Assembly (NCBI GenBank): GCA_002722135.1 | Contig: PBKJ01000027.1 | Coordinates: 139,833 to 173,534, forward strand | DNA: 33,702 nt | Origin: Methanobacteriota archaeon | GTDB lineage: Archaea; Thermoplasmatota; Poseidoniia; Poseidoniales; Poseidoniaceae | Reading direction: 5' to 3' | Shown: positions 6,556 to 14,912 of the stretch, one piece after another | Layout of the letters: every line of letters starts with the position of its first letter | How positions within the stretch are numbered: the first letter of the stretch is position 1 | Position numbers and translations under genes: made by a program | Notes under the pieces: model-generated | Told to the model about the DNA's origin: nothing | Database searches by the model: none | What the model saw: only the letters and a program-made list of their open reading frames with translations

Positions 6556-8309
6556 AGTGTCGCAGGCCACACCGGTTGTCCATGGCTTCCGCCATGAGGA
6601 CCGATGTCGCTGAAGCCGACGCCGAGGCACTCGACGGTTTTGACCCGGAGCAGGTCGACATGATGGCAGAAGCCGTCATCCTCGTGGACGAAATGGACCG
6701 GCCGCTTGGGCGGGCCTCCAAGGTCAACGCGCACCGTGGCGCAGGGGCTTACCACCGGGCGTTTTCCGTGATGCTGTTCGACCAAAACGGCAGGCTGCTG
6801 TTGCAGCGCCGTGCCGACGACAAAATCACCTTCCCGGGAATCTGGGCCAACACCTGTTGCTCCCATCCGCTCGATGTCCCCGAAGAACGCGAAGAGACGG
6901 ACGGGTTGGGCGTTCGTAGGGCCGCCGTTCGAAAGCTGAAGCAAGAGTTGGGCATTGAATCGGTGTCGGTGGACGACCTGACGTACGTCGGTCGTTTCCG
7001 GTACCAAGCGCGCCAAGACGAGACTTGGATTGAGCGTGAGGTCGACCACCTGCTGGTGGGCCGGGTCGAGAACCTCGAAGTGAGCCCGAACCCCAACGAA
7101 GTGGCCGAGGTCCGATGGGTCAGTCAAGACGACATGGAAGCCATGCTGATTGAAGAGGATCCGGAACACCCCGTTGCGCCATGGTTCCGCTGCATCGCAG
7201 CACGTCTGATGGACGATGCGTGGTGGAATGCGGAAACCAAGGAGGACCATCAAGCCCTCTTCGACGAGCACATCCACGACCTCGGGGACGTCAGCCACAT
7301 GCTCCCCGGCGCAGTCGGAGCGGACCTCCGCACCTCGGTGTTGGAAGTGCTGCCCCTAATCGAATCCCGCATCGCATCCCGTCTGACCGCCTCCCGTCAT
7401 CCGCGCTTGGGTCAAGCCATGATGCACCTGATCGAGGGAGGCGGCAAGCGCATGCGCGCGTCCTTGCCGTGGCTCGTGGCCAAGGCGATCGGTGACACCC
7501 ACAGCGGCTTGCTCGATGTTGGCTCGGCCATCGAAATCATCCACAACTTCACGCTCGTCCATGACGACATCATGGACGATGACCCTGTCCGGCGCGGGCG
7601 TCCAGCGGTTCACGTGGCCTATGACATGCCCACAGCGATCAACGCCGGCGACGCGATGCTGGCCATTGCCTTCGAGCACCTGTGCGACGCACCGGGTTTC
7701 GACATGGCCCTGCTTCCCGACATCGTCGAACGCATCGCTTGGATGGTTCGTCGCGTCTCGGAAGGTCAGCAGCTCGACATCGAATTCGAACACGAGAGCA
7801 ACGTCACGGAGCCAAGGTACATCGAAATGATCGAGGGAAAAACCGCCGTCATGTTTCAGGTATGTTCCGAACTTGGCGCCTTGCTCTCGGGCGCCGACGA
7901 GGACACCGTCGATTGCATGCGCGAGTGGGGCCTCAACGTGGGCTTGTGCTTCCAGTTGATGGACGACCTCATCGACGTGGTGTCCGACACCGCGACGCTC
8001 GGGAAGCCAGCGGGTTCAGACGTCGCGCAAGGCAAGCGGACGCTGATGGTGATTCACGCGCTGGACCAGCCTGACGGACCCGCCAAGGACGCCCTGTTGC
8101 AGGCCCTGGGCAAGGGGGAGGGAGCCACGGCCGCTGACATCGACGCCGCGCACAAAGGCCTGGAAGCCTCCGGTTCCATCGCGTACGGTCGGGAACGGGC
8201 CACGTCCTATCACGCTGCGGCACACGCCTGCCTCGATCGACTTCCGTCGAGCCCGGCCCTTCGGGCCCTCCGCGAATTTACCGATCTCCAGTTGGCTCGG
8301 CTTTCCTGA
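6552..8309 (+). CDS. Fused type I isopentenyl-diphosphate isomerase and polyprenyl (GGPP) synthase
   Basis: One 585-residue frame encodes two enzymes. Residues about 35-230 are a Nudix-fold type I IDI: metal histidines H61 and H68, WANTCCSHP with active cysteine C103, and the acidic IEREVDHLL stretch. Residues about 250-585 are a trans-prenyl synthase: GGGKRMR, the first aspartate motif HDDIMDDDPVRRGRP, EGQQLDIEF, and the second motif LMDDLIDVVSD. A phenylalanine five residues before the first aspartate motif fits archaeal geranylgeranyl synthases (C20). The protein would turn IPP into DMAPP and then elongate it, for membrane ether lipids. The ATGA overlap with IPK supports the start; ATG 6582 and 6594 are alternatives. 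The last 32 bases overlap the convergent MOSC gene. Confidence 0.93.
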   Translation: MKCRRPHRLSMASAMRTDVAEADAEALDGFDPEQVDMMAEAVILVDEMDRPLGRASKVNAHRGAGAYHRAFSVMLFDQNGRLLLQRRADDKITFPGIWANTCCSHPLDVPEEREETDGLGVRRAAVRKLKQELGIESVSVDDLTYVGRFRYQARQDETWIEREVDHLLVGRVENLEVSPNPNEVAEVRWVSQDDMEAMLIEEDPEHPVAPWFRCIAARLMDDAWWNAETKEDHQALFDEHIHDLGDVSHMLPGAVGADLRTSVLEVLPLIESRIASRLTASRHPRLGQAMMHLIEGGGKRMRASLPWLVAKAIGDTHSGLLDVGSAIEIIHNFTLVHDDIMDDDPVRRGRPAVHVAYDMPTAINAGDAMLAIAFEHLCDAPGFDMALLPDIVERIAWMVRRVSEGQQLDIEFEHESNVTEPRYIEMIEGKTAVMFQVCSELGALLSGADEDTVDCMREWGLNVGLCFQLMDDLIDVVSDTATLGKPAGSDVAQGKRTLMVIHALDQPDGPAKDALLQALGKGEGATAADIDAAHKGLEASGSIAYGRERATSYHAAAHACLDRLPSSPALRALREFTDLQLARLS

Positions 8310-8778
8310 GCACCACGGCATCGCCTGGGTGAAGCTCACCCTCGACCACAACTTCTGCGTACCATCGCGTCAGGTCTGGGTGTCGTTTTGCGTCAATGCT
8401 GCGAAAGGAGCCAGAAGTGAACGCTGCCGCGATGGTGCGGCACGGTGGAGCAGGTCCAGTCAAGCGGGCGCGGACGGCACCCAGCTCGAGCACGTCACCC
8501 GCAGCGAGTTCGGAAAAGGGCAAGCCCTGTACGAGCACGTTCTCTCCCACGTCACCCGGTCGCACCGGATGGCCTTCGTCACGGAGCGCAAGAAGGACCT
8601 CACGGCTCCAAATGCAGAGCGCTCGGGTGGGTCCACCGTGATGCTTCAAGTCGCGCTGACGGTCGCCCACACACCCGTTCACCGTCACGTGGAGGTACGG
8701 CACCGCGGGCTTTGGCACGCCGCCCTCGGGGGCTGCGTGAAGCGAGACGATGCTCGCTTCTGCCACCATGGTGATCAC
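8278..8778 (-). CDS. MOSC domain protein (YiiM-like)
   Basis: This 166-residue protein has the MOSC signature: GCVGDRQRD (36-43), HGGPTRALCIW (47-57), PGDVGENV, and the conserved cysteine of GPAPPCRTI (C113). MOSC domains handle sulfur or oxygen atoms bound to molybdenum cofactors, or reduce N-hydroxylated compounds with molybdenum cofactor bound. The GTG at 8778 overlaps the aEF-2 stop as GTGA; an ATG at 8769, three codons in, is the other likely start. It is the last gene of the str-type run, an unexpected partner for translation genes. Its 3' end overlaps the IDI-GGPPS gene by 32 bases. The substrate is unknown. Confidence 0.85.
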   Translation of the reverse strand: MITMVAEASIVSLHAAPEGGVPKPAVPYLHVTVNGCVGDRQRDLKHHGGPTRALCIWSREVLLALRDEGHPVRPGDVGENVLVQGLPFSELAAGDVLELGAVRARLTGPAPPCRTIAAAFTSGSFRSIDAKRHPDLTRWYAEVVVEGELHPGDAVVLRKAEPTGDR

Positions 8779-10982
8779 TCGGCGTAGTAGGCTTCACCGT
8801 AGGGCTCGGGCTTGAGGCCCTTGCGGGTGCGGATGTCGCCGACGACCTTGTCGAAGAGGTGCTCTGGGAGCTTCTCGAAGCCGAGGTTCTCGGTGTTCCA
8901 GACGGCACGGCCTTGAGAAGCCGCACGGATGTCGTTGGAAAAACCGAAGGTTTCGGCGATGGGCAGGACACCGACCACAGTGGTCACTTCGCCCTCGCTG
9001 GGCATGTCCTCGATGATGCCACGGCGGTTGGTGACCTCACGCGTGACCTGACCGAGCCAGTCGTTGGGGACCGACACGAAGGCCTTCTGCATGGGCTCCA
9101 TGATGACGGTGCGGCCGCGGAGCATGGCGCCCTTGATGCCGTTTCGGACGGCGGGGATGGTCTGAGCAGGACCGCGGTGGATGGCGTCTTCGTGGAGCTT
9201 GGCGTCCACGACACGGACCATCATGCCGGTCACGGGCTCTTCCGCAACGGGGCCCTTCTTGCACACTTCGTTGAAGGCCTCGATGATGAGCTCACGGGTC
9301 TCGTGGAGGCCCTGAATACCCTTGGTGTCGTTGACCAAGACGTTGGTGCCGTTGATGGCGTAGATCTTGCGCATCAGGTCCTTGTTCATGCCAAATTCAG
9401 CGAACTTGTCGCCCGTGGCCTTGGAGTCCTTGTCACGCACGGTGCCGTCACCGAAGTGACCGTCACGGAGCGCGTCGACGACCTCTGCGGAAAGCGGCTC
9501 CACCTCGATGAAGAAGCGGTTGTGGCGGTTGGGAGACTTGCCTTCGAAGGCCTGTCCCTTGTTGTTGGACTCGAGGCCTTCTCGGTAGACCACGATGGGT
9601 GGGCTGACCTGGACCTTGATGTTCTGTTCTTCCTCAATGCGGTACACGGTGATCTCAAGGTGAAGTTCACCCATTCCGGCGAGCAGTGCTTCACCGGTCT
9701 CCTGGTTGGTGGTCACCTGAAGCGAGGCGTCGGCCTTGGCCAAGGAGCGCAGGGCGTCGATGAACTTGGGGAGGTCCTTCATGGACTTCGGCTCAACGGC
9801 CACGGTGACCACGGGGTCGGAGTAGTGACGGATGGCTTCGAAGGGGGTGAAGTCCTTGTCGCGGGACAGGGTCACACCGGCGGCGGCGGACTTGATGCCC
9901 GTGATGGCGGCGATGTTGCCGGCCACCACCTTGGGGACAGTGATGCGGTCTGCACCGACCATCATGGCAACCTGCTGCACGCGCTCGGGCTTCGCAGCGC
10001 CGATGGCGTAAACGGATTCACCTTGGTTGATGGCACCGGAGTAGATGCGGCCAACGGCCACTTCACCGGCGTGAGGGTCCATCCAAATCTTGGTGATCAT
10101 CATGGCGAGTTCGGCTTCAGGGTCGCACGCGACCATGGCCTTGCCGATGGCGGAGTCCGCGTCACCGTTCCAGATGTTGGGGATACGGTAGGGCTGGGCC
10201 TGAACGGGGCTGGGCAATTCAGCGACGGCCATGTCCAGGAGAACCTCGTGGACGGGAGCCTTCTGTGCGAGGGTCTTCTGGTCCTCGTTGTTGCAGTATT
10301 CGAAGATCTCCTTGAACGAGATGCCAGATTTCTGCATGTAGGGCACGGTGATGCCCCAGTTGTGGTATGCGGAGCCAAACGCCACAGTACCGGCCCCGAC
10401 GTCGACTTGCCAGGACTTCCTGAACTCTTCAGGCGCGAACTGGCGGATGAGCTTGTTGACCTTCTTGATGGTCTCTTGGAAGCGCGCCATCATGTCCTCA
10501 GGGGTCACCTGAAGTTCGTTGATGAGACGGTCGACCTTGTTGATGAACAGCACCGGCTTGACCTTCTCCTTGAGGGCTTGGCGCACCACGGTCTCGGTCT
10601 GAGGCATGGGGCCTTCGACCGCACAGGCGAGGATGAAACAGCCGTCAACCGCACGCATGGCACGGGTCACGTCGCCACCGAAGTCGACGTGGCCGGGGGT
10701 GTCGATGAGGTTGATCAGGAAATCGTTGCTCTCGTAGGTGTGCACCATCGAAGCGCTGGCGGCATTGATGGTGATGCCACGAGCGGATTCCTGCTCGTCG
10801 AAGTCGAGCACGCGGGCCGCACCGGCAAGGTCGGAGGACATCATGCCGGCACCGGCGATGAGGTTGTCCGACAGCGTGGTCTTTCCGTGGTCGATGTGAG
10901 CAGCGATGCAGAGGTTGCGGATCTGTGGGAGATCGTGCATGACCTCTGTGGCCTTCTTGATGTTGTCTTCCTTACGTCCCAT
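8775..10982 (-). CDS. Translation elongation factor aEF-2
   Basis: This 735-residue GTPase translocates tRNAs and mRNA on the ribosome. The G motifs are clear: AHIDHGKTT, RGITI, DTPGHVDF and NKVD. Domains II-V follow at normal length. The IHRGPAQ motif places the diphthamide histidine at H602. MGRKEDNIKKA is the usual archaeal N-terminus; ATG 10982 has an AAGGTGG ribosome site just upstream and is preferred over the GTG at 10991. A 111-base gap on its 5' side, with a TATA-like element, suggests its own promoter besides read-through from rps12-rps7. A long open frame opposite it (8859-11015, plus strand) is a codon-bias shadow. Confidence 0.98.
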   Translation of the reverse strand: MGRKEDNIKKATEVMHDLPQIRNLCIAAHIDHGKTTLSDNLIAGAGMMSSDLAGAARVLDFDEQESARGITINAASASMVHTYESNDFLINLIDTPGHVDFGGDVTRAMRAVDGCFILACAVEGPMPQTETVVRQALKEKVKPVLFINKVDRLINELQVTPEDMMARFQETIKKVNKLIRQFAPEEFRKSWQVDVGAGTVAFGSAYHNWGITVPYMQKSGISFKEIFEYCNNEDQKTLAQKAPVHEVLLDMAVAELPSPVQAQPYRIPNIWNGDADSAIGKAMVACDPEAELAMMITKIWMDPHAGEVAVGRIYSGAINQGESVYAIGAAKPERVQQVAMMVGADRITVPKVVAGNIAAITGIKSAAAGVTLSRDKDFTPFEAIRHYSDPVVTVAVEPKSMKDLPKFIDALRSLAKADASLQVTTNQETGEALLAGMGELHLEITVYRIEEEQNIKVQVSPPIVVYREGLESNNKGQAFEGKSPNRHNRFFIEVEPLSAEVVDALRDGHFGDGTVRDKDSKATGDKFAEFGMNKDLMRKIYAINGTNVLVNDTKGIQGLHETRELIIEAFNEVCKKGPVAEEPVTGMMVRVVDAKLHEDAIHRGPAQTIPAVRNGIKGAMLRGRTVIMEPMQKAFVSVPNDWLGQVTREVTNRRGIIEDMPSEGEVTTVVGVLPIAETFGFSNDIRAASQGRAVWNTENLGFEKLPEHLFDKVVGDIRTRKGLKPEPYGEAYYAE

Positions 10983-11021
10983 AGTGACCACCTTGCGGTG
11001 ATTCGGGCCACCTGAAGCGGG

Positions 11022-11029
11022 TTCTTAAG
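11022..11029 (-). promoter_or_regulatory. Putative TATA-like element for aEF-2
   Basis: Minus-strand CTTAAGAA stands out in the GC-rich gap between the small membrane protein and aEF-2. It lies 40-47 bases before ATG 10982, so a transcript starting about 25 bases downstream would have a short leader that includes the AAGGTGG ribosome site. This fits a separate promoter for the highly expressed factor. Confidence 0.4.
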
Positions 11030-11093
11030 TGCCGCGCTGCGGACCTGCCGGAATCGCATCGCTGGAAGCGAAAGATGGCGTCCCAGAACGACC

Positions 11094-11411
11094 TCATTCC
11101 AGAACGGATGATTGAGCCAACCTGACGTGATACGCGAACATCACGAGCGACGCGGTCACGAGCACAAAGAGCGGCATGCGAAGGCTCCCTGTCTCCGGAT
11201 TTGACAGGCCGGAAACGGACAGGAAGACACCGTTCAGCAGCACGAAGGCAAATCCATTGGCGATGCCGACGCCTCTGGCGCCTCCTGGCGAGGCGAGGAT
11301 CATCCAAGCGCCGATGACCAGCATGACGCTGGCCGAAATCCGAAGGGATTCGACATGGCCAGAAGCGACGTGGATGAAGACGTCCACCGCTTGGATGAAC
11401 AGCACGCCCAC
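11094..11411 (-). CDS. Small integral membrane protein between rps7 and aEF-2
   Basis: The frame encodes about 105 hydrophobic residues, likely four membrane helices: VLFIQAVDVFIHV, SVMLVIGAWMIL, GFAFVLLNGVFLSV and LFVLVTASLVMFAYHV. I recognise no family. The frame is open back to a TTG at 11468, which would overlap the end of rps7 by 29 bases and has a GAAGGAAG stretch before it; the GTG at 11411 avoids the overlap and puts the first membrane helix at the N-terminus. Either could be right. It occupies the space where rps7 and aEF-2 are usually adjacent. Confidence 0.55.
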   Translation of the reverse strand: MGVLFIQAVDVFIHVASGHVESLRISASVMLVIGAWMILASPGGARGVGIANGFAFVLLNGVFLSVSGLSNPETGSLRMPLFVLVTASLVMFAYHVRLAQSSVLE

Positions 11412-11439
11412 AAAAGAGCGCTGCAAGGGTTCCAAAGGC

Positions 11440-12048
11440 TCACCGAGCCGAGGCAGCGATGCGCTCAACTTCTTCCTTCTTGGCGACGGCGAAGGCCGTG
11501 ACGTCCCCCGTGCTCGCCTTCGTCAATTCGTTGACGATGCACTGCTTGAGGGTGCGCTTGGACTTGCGGGTGCCGGAAGCGGCGCCTGCAGCGAGGTTGC
11601 GCAGGGCGATGTCCAGGCGACGGGAGGGCGAAGCGTCCACGGCCTTGGGCTGGGACACCGCACCGAACTTGATCCGGGTGATTTCCTCCATTGGCGCCGC
11701 GTAGCAGATGGCGTCAACGAAGAGTTGGAGCGGGTTGTCGCCCGAGCGCTCGGCCATGGTGTCGAGGGCTTCCTCGAAGGCCTTCATGGCGCCTTGCTTC
11801 TTGCCGGTGTACTTTCCGGTGCGCATGAGCTTGTTGACGTAGCGCTCGACCACGCTGAGCTTGGACTTGCCGAACCACGCGTTGGCGTGACGACCACCGG
11901 TGTGGGGAACGCCCACGGTGGTGAGGTTGACGTAGGGCGCGAGACCGGGGTCTCGGCACGTCACTTCGCTTGCGTCCCACTTGCCGAACACTTTCGTGCC
12001 GATGCCGGCGATGGGGCGGACTTCTTCCTCAACGACTTCTTCGCTCAT
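11440..12048 (-). CDS. rps7: 30S ribosomal protein S7
   Basis: This 202-residue protein matches archaeal uS7: VNLTTVGVPHTGGRHANAWF, SVVERYVNKLMRTGKYTGKKQ, NPLQLFVDAI, the YAAPMEEITRIKFGAV segment and RRLDIALRNLA. It organises the 30S head and touches mRNA and tRNA at the E site. The acidic N-terminus (MSEEVVEEEV) is an archaeal feature. ATG 12048 has GAGGTG six bases before it, and that site overlaps the rps12 stop, so expression of the two is coupled. Confidence 0.97.
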   Translation of the reverse strand: MSEEVVEEEVRPIAGIGTKVFGKWDASEVTCRDPGLAPYVNLTTVGVPHTGGRHANAWFGKSKLSVVERYVNKLMRTGKYTGKKQGAMKAFEEALDTMAERSGDNPLQLFVDAICYAAPMEEITRIKFGAVSQPKAVDASPSRRLDIALRNLAAGAASGTRKSKRTLKQCIVNELTKASTGDVTAFAVAKKEEVERIAASAR

Positions 12049-12057
12049 GGAATCACC

Positions 12058-12486
12058 TCAGCGAACTGGCTTCTCCTTTCGGCCACGGACCATCTCATCA
12101 AGCGAGACGCCGTTGACTTGGATGACCTTGTAGCGGACACCGGGAATGTCACCGTACGAACGACCCATGCGTCCACCGATACCTTCGACCATGACCTCAT
12201 CGTGCTCGTCGATGAAGTTGATGGCACCGTCGCCGGGAGCGAAGGCGGTGAGCTTGTTGCCGTTCTTGATGAGGGAGATCTTGACGGCCTTGCGGATGCC
12301 GCTGTTGGGCTGCTTGGCTTCGATGCCGACCTTCTCGACCACGATGCCCTTGGCCTGGGTCGACCCACCGAGCGGGTCGTGACGCTCGCGCGTCTTCAGC
12401 ATACGCTTCTTGTAGCGGCGGTCAGACCACCGAAACTTCTGGCGATCCTTGGCCATCTTTGAGCCTGCAAAGAGTCCCCGACCCAC
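12058..12486 (-). CDS. rps12: 30S ribosomal protein S12
   Basis: This 142-residue uS12 lies at the decoding centre. It has the archaeal N-terminus [21 protein letters not shown], then [27 protein letters not shown] and a [15 protein letters not shown] tail. The gene starts with GTG at 12486, since no in-frame ATG lies nearby upstream. A GAGGTG ribosome site at 12492-12497 is five bases before the GTG. It heads the rps12-rps7-membrane protein-aEF-2-MOSC run and faces the UbiD gene across a 117-base divergent gap. Confidence 0.97.
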   Translation of the reverse strand: MGRGLFAGSKMAKDRQKFRWSDRRYKKRMLKTRERHDPLGGSTQAKGIVVEKVGIEAKQPNSGIRKAVKISLIKNGNKLTAFAPGDGAINFIDEHDEVMVEGIGGRMGRSYGDIPGVRYKVIQVNGVSLDEMVRGRKEKPVR

Positions 12487-12526
12487 ATCATCACCTCATC
12501 GAAGCACGTCGCCCACCGTCGCCCCC

Positions 12527-12535
12527 TATATGAAA
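12527..12535 (-). promoter_or_regulatory. Putative TATA box for the rps12 operon
   Basis: Minus-strand TTTCATATA is the clearest TATA-like stretch in the divergent 12487-12603 gap. It lies 41-49 bases before the rps12 GTG, giving a predicted leader of under 25 bases that contains the GAGGTG ribosome site. The near-symmetrical A/T core could also serve the plus-strand UbiD gene, though it lies about 70 bases from that start. Confidence 0.45.
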
Positions 12536-12603
12536 GCCACGATGCGCGTGTTGAGCCCTCATTCATCCGTGACGTTGAAGCCTTGCCGCCTTGAGGAGAC
12601 CTC

Positions 12604-13881
12604 ATGGCGTTCAGGGACCACCTCGGTGCGGCCACCACGGTAACCGAACCCGTCAGCCTCGTGCACGGCCTTTGGCGCTGGTCCTACGCCAACGCCGGCG
12701 CCATGGCGGTGTTCGAGTCCATCGAAGAGGCACCGGGCCACCGGGCTGCGGTCAACATGCTGACGCGCGACCGTTTGTGCGAAGCGATCGGCATCGAACC
12801 GGGCGCGTACATCGACACACTTGGCTGGGCCATGGCCAACCCACAGGACCCCGTCATGGTCCCCGAGGACGAAGCCGAAGTGTTCCAGGTCCACCGCGAA
12901 GCACCGGAACTCAGCACCCTTCCCATTCCGCACCACTGGCCTGAGGACGCCGGACGCTACATGTCGGCTTCCGTGATCGTCGCCGACGACGGCAAGCGCC
13001 GCAACATCAGCTTCCACCGACAATTGCTGAGGGACGACGAGCACCTTGTGGTGCGCCTTGTCCCACGCCACCTGCGCACCATCGTTGACGAGGCCCGGGC
13101 CGAGGGCCGTGATGTGAACATCGCCATCGTCAACGCCCCCGACCCGGTGGTGCTGCTCGCCGCGGCCTCGACCTTCGCAGAATTCCTCGACGAAATGACC
13201 GTCGCTGCGGCGCTTCACGAGCGCCTCTACGGAACACCGCTTCGCACCACGACCGCGCCGAACGGCGTCGTCATCCCTGCCGATGCAGAGTACGTGATGT
13301 GGGGGCGCATCACCCAAGACGACGACGACGAGGGCCCCTACGTGGACATCACCGGAACCGTGGACGACGTGCGTCAAGAACCGGTCATCCACGTGGAGGG
13401 CGTCAGCCATCGGCACAACCCCATTTTTCACGCCCTGATCCCAGGTGAGGCCGAACACAAGACGCTGATGGGCCTGCCCCGCGCGCCCACCATCAAGGCC
13501 GCCGTGAGCCAGGTGGTCACCTGCTTAGACGTCCACATGTCAGACGGCGGATGCGGCTGGCTGGCCAGCGTGGTGAAGATCCGACGTGAGCACGAAGACG
13601 ACCCTGCCAAGGCGATTGAGGCGGCCTTCCGAGGCCATCCCTCGATGAAATCCGTGACCGTGGTGGATGAGGACATCGACATCACCGACCCGACCTCCGT
13701 CGAGTGGGCGATGATGACGCGATGGCAGCCAGACCGCGACACCATCATTCTGAAGGATCAGCGCGGCTCCTCCCTCGACCCCTCGCGGTACAGCGACGGT
13801 CGGACGTCCAAGGTCGGTTTCGATGCGACCATCCCTTGGGGCGCGGACCGTGACGCCTTTTCGACGGTGCAACGACCCTGA
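12604..13881 (+). CDS. UbiD family decarboxylase (candidate anhydromevalonate phosphate decarboxylase)
   Basis: This 425-residue protein has UbiD hallmarks: GRYMSASVIVADDG (118-130), PRHL with R155, AEYVMWGRI with E229, EGPYVDITG with E243, and HRHNPIFHALIPGEAEHKTLMG. These place the Arg-Glu-Glu set that works with prenylated FMN. UbiD enzymes decarboxylate unsaturated acids and need UbiX for the cofactor. In many archaea a UbiD homologue turns anhydromevalonate phosphate into isopentenyl phosphate, the IPK substrate; the length and the IPK gene within 7 kb fit that role, but quinone or aromatic substrates are not excluded. The ATG at 12604 has GAGGAG at 12593-12598. A TPR-like gene follows nine bases after the stop. 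Confidence 0.88.
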   Translation: MAFRDHLGAATTVTEPVSLVHGLWRWSYANAGAMAVFESIEEAPGHRAAVNMLTRDRLCEAIGIEPGAYIDTLGWAMANPQDPVMVPEDEAEVFQVHREAPELSTLPIPHHWPEDAGRYMSASVIVADDGKRRNISFHRQLLRDDEHLVVRLVPRHLRTIVDEARAEGRDVNIAIVNAPDPVVLLAAASTFAEFLDEMTVAAALHERLYGTPLRTTTAPNGVVIPADAEYVMWGRITQDDDDEGPYVDITGTVDDVRQEPVIHVEGVSHRHNPIFHALIPGEAEHKTLMGLPRAPTIKAAVSQVVTCLDVHMSDGGCGWLASVVKIRREHEDDPAKAIEAAFRGHPSMKSVTVVDEDIDITDPTSVEWAMMTRWQPDRDTIILKDQRGSSLDPSRYSDGRTSKVGFDATIPWGADRDAFSTVQRP

Positions 13882-13890
13882 GGTGCCGTC

Positions 13891-14904
13891 ATGGCGGACG
13901 ACCTTGAGGACCGCCTGCAACATCCGCGCCGCCACCTTGGCGACCGCCACCTCGCGCAAGCTCGGAAATTTCTGAAGTTGGCAGACCGGGACCCGGAGCG
14001 CGCCTCAGGAAACGTCGACTGGGCGGAGCAACATGCTCGACAGGCCCTGCTCTATGATTTCACGCAGGCCGACGCATGGCGGCTGCTGGTCGACCTCAAG
14101 CAACGCGTGAACGACGAAGCCGGCGTCCACGCCGTGCTCGAGGACCTGTTCACGGTGTTGGGGCGTGACCCCGAACGTGCCGCTCAACTTCGTGGCGTGG
14201 CCTTGCTGCCGATCGCGGCGGAATTGCTGGAAGCCGCCATCCTGCAGGACCCGCTCGATGCCGACGCGTGGTGGTCTCGCCTGAACGAAAGCGAGGACGC
14301 CGATGCAGCCTTGTCGGATTTTGCATCGCGTTGCCGTACCCTCGACTTCACGGACGCCCGCGCTTCCGTGATTTTCGCCCGACGCCTCATCCGTCTTCGC
14401 GCGAAAGACGAGGACCTTTTCGTTGACCTCTCGGCCCACCTTTTGGCGCACCGTCCGCAAAACCACGAGTTGTGGCTCGACCTTGGTCGGCTGCATGAGC
14501 GCCGTGAACGGTACGACGAGGCATGGTTGTGCTACGACCACGTCCAAACTTTGCGCCCACATATGGACGTGCGGGACCGGTTCCAAGCACGCCTGAACGC
14601 GGGCCTTGACGGCGCACCGCAGCAGCCGTGGTCGCCGCCCGACGTGGACACCCGGCAGCGCTTCCTCTCGGCGATGGTGGACCTGCGAACCCGTATCGCT
14701 CCGGTGGTGGAGGCTCCTGTTGTCGTGGAAACCGAGGAGAAGATCGATGAGCGCGACCCGCAACTGGTCAAGATCGAGTCCCTTCTGGACAGGGGGGAGC
14801 ACGCCGAGGCTTTCTTCCTTGCACGACGTGCTTTGGCCAGCGGAGAACCGTGGGCCTCTGACCTTTTGGAGCGCGCTCGGACCGGTATGGGGGATGGACT
14901 CTGA
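13891..14904 (+). CDS. TPR-like helical repeat protein
   Basis: This 337-residue protein consists of helix pairs with TPR spacing, such as AEQHARQALLYDFTQADAWRLL (split over 44-65), DLSAHLLAHRPQNHELWLDLG and ERYDEAWLCYDHVQTLRP. The C-terminal 80 residues contain a proline-rich linker and another helix pair, HAEAFFLARRALASG. TPR arrays bind other proteins; no catalytic domain is seen. GAGGTG precedes the ATG, and the gene lies nine bases after the UbiD gene and eight before the Nudix gene, so the three are probably co-transcribed. The partner is unknown. Confidence 0.75.
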   Translation: MADDLEDRLQHPRRHLGDRHLAQARKFLKLADRDPERASGNVDWAEQHARQALLYDFTQADAWRLLVDLKQRVNDEAGVHAVLEDLFTVLGRDPERAAQLRGVALLPIAAELLEAAILQDPLDADAWWSRLNESEDADAALSDFASRCRTLDFTDARASVIFARRLIRLRAKDEDLFVDLSAHLLAHRPQNHELWLDLGRLHERRERYDEAWLCYDHVQTLRPHMDVRDRFQARLNAGLDGAPQQPWSPPDVDTRQRFLSAMVDLRTRIAPVVEAPVVVETEEKIDERDPQLVKIESLLDRGEHAEAFFLARRALASGEPWASDLLERARTGMGDGL

Positions 14905-14912
14905 CACGGTTC

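Noticed and set aside
8859-11015. A 718-residue open frame on the plus strand opposite aEF-2
   Set aside because: It runs antisense to an unmistakable aEF-2 gene; its sequence is rich in G, V, D and H, the usual mirror of GC-rich codon use, and shows no domain.
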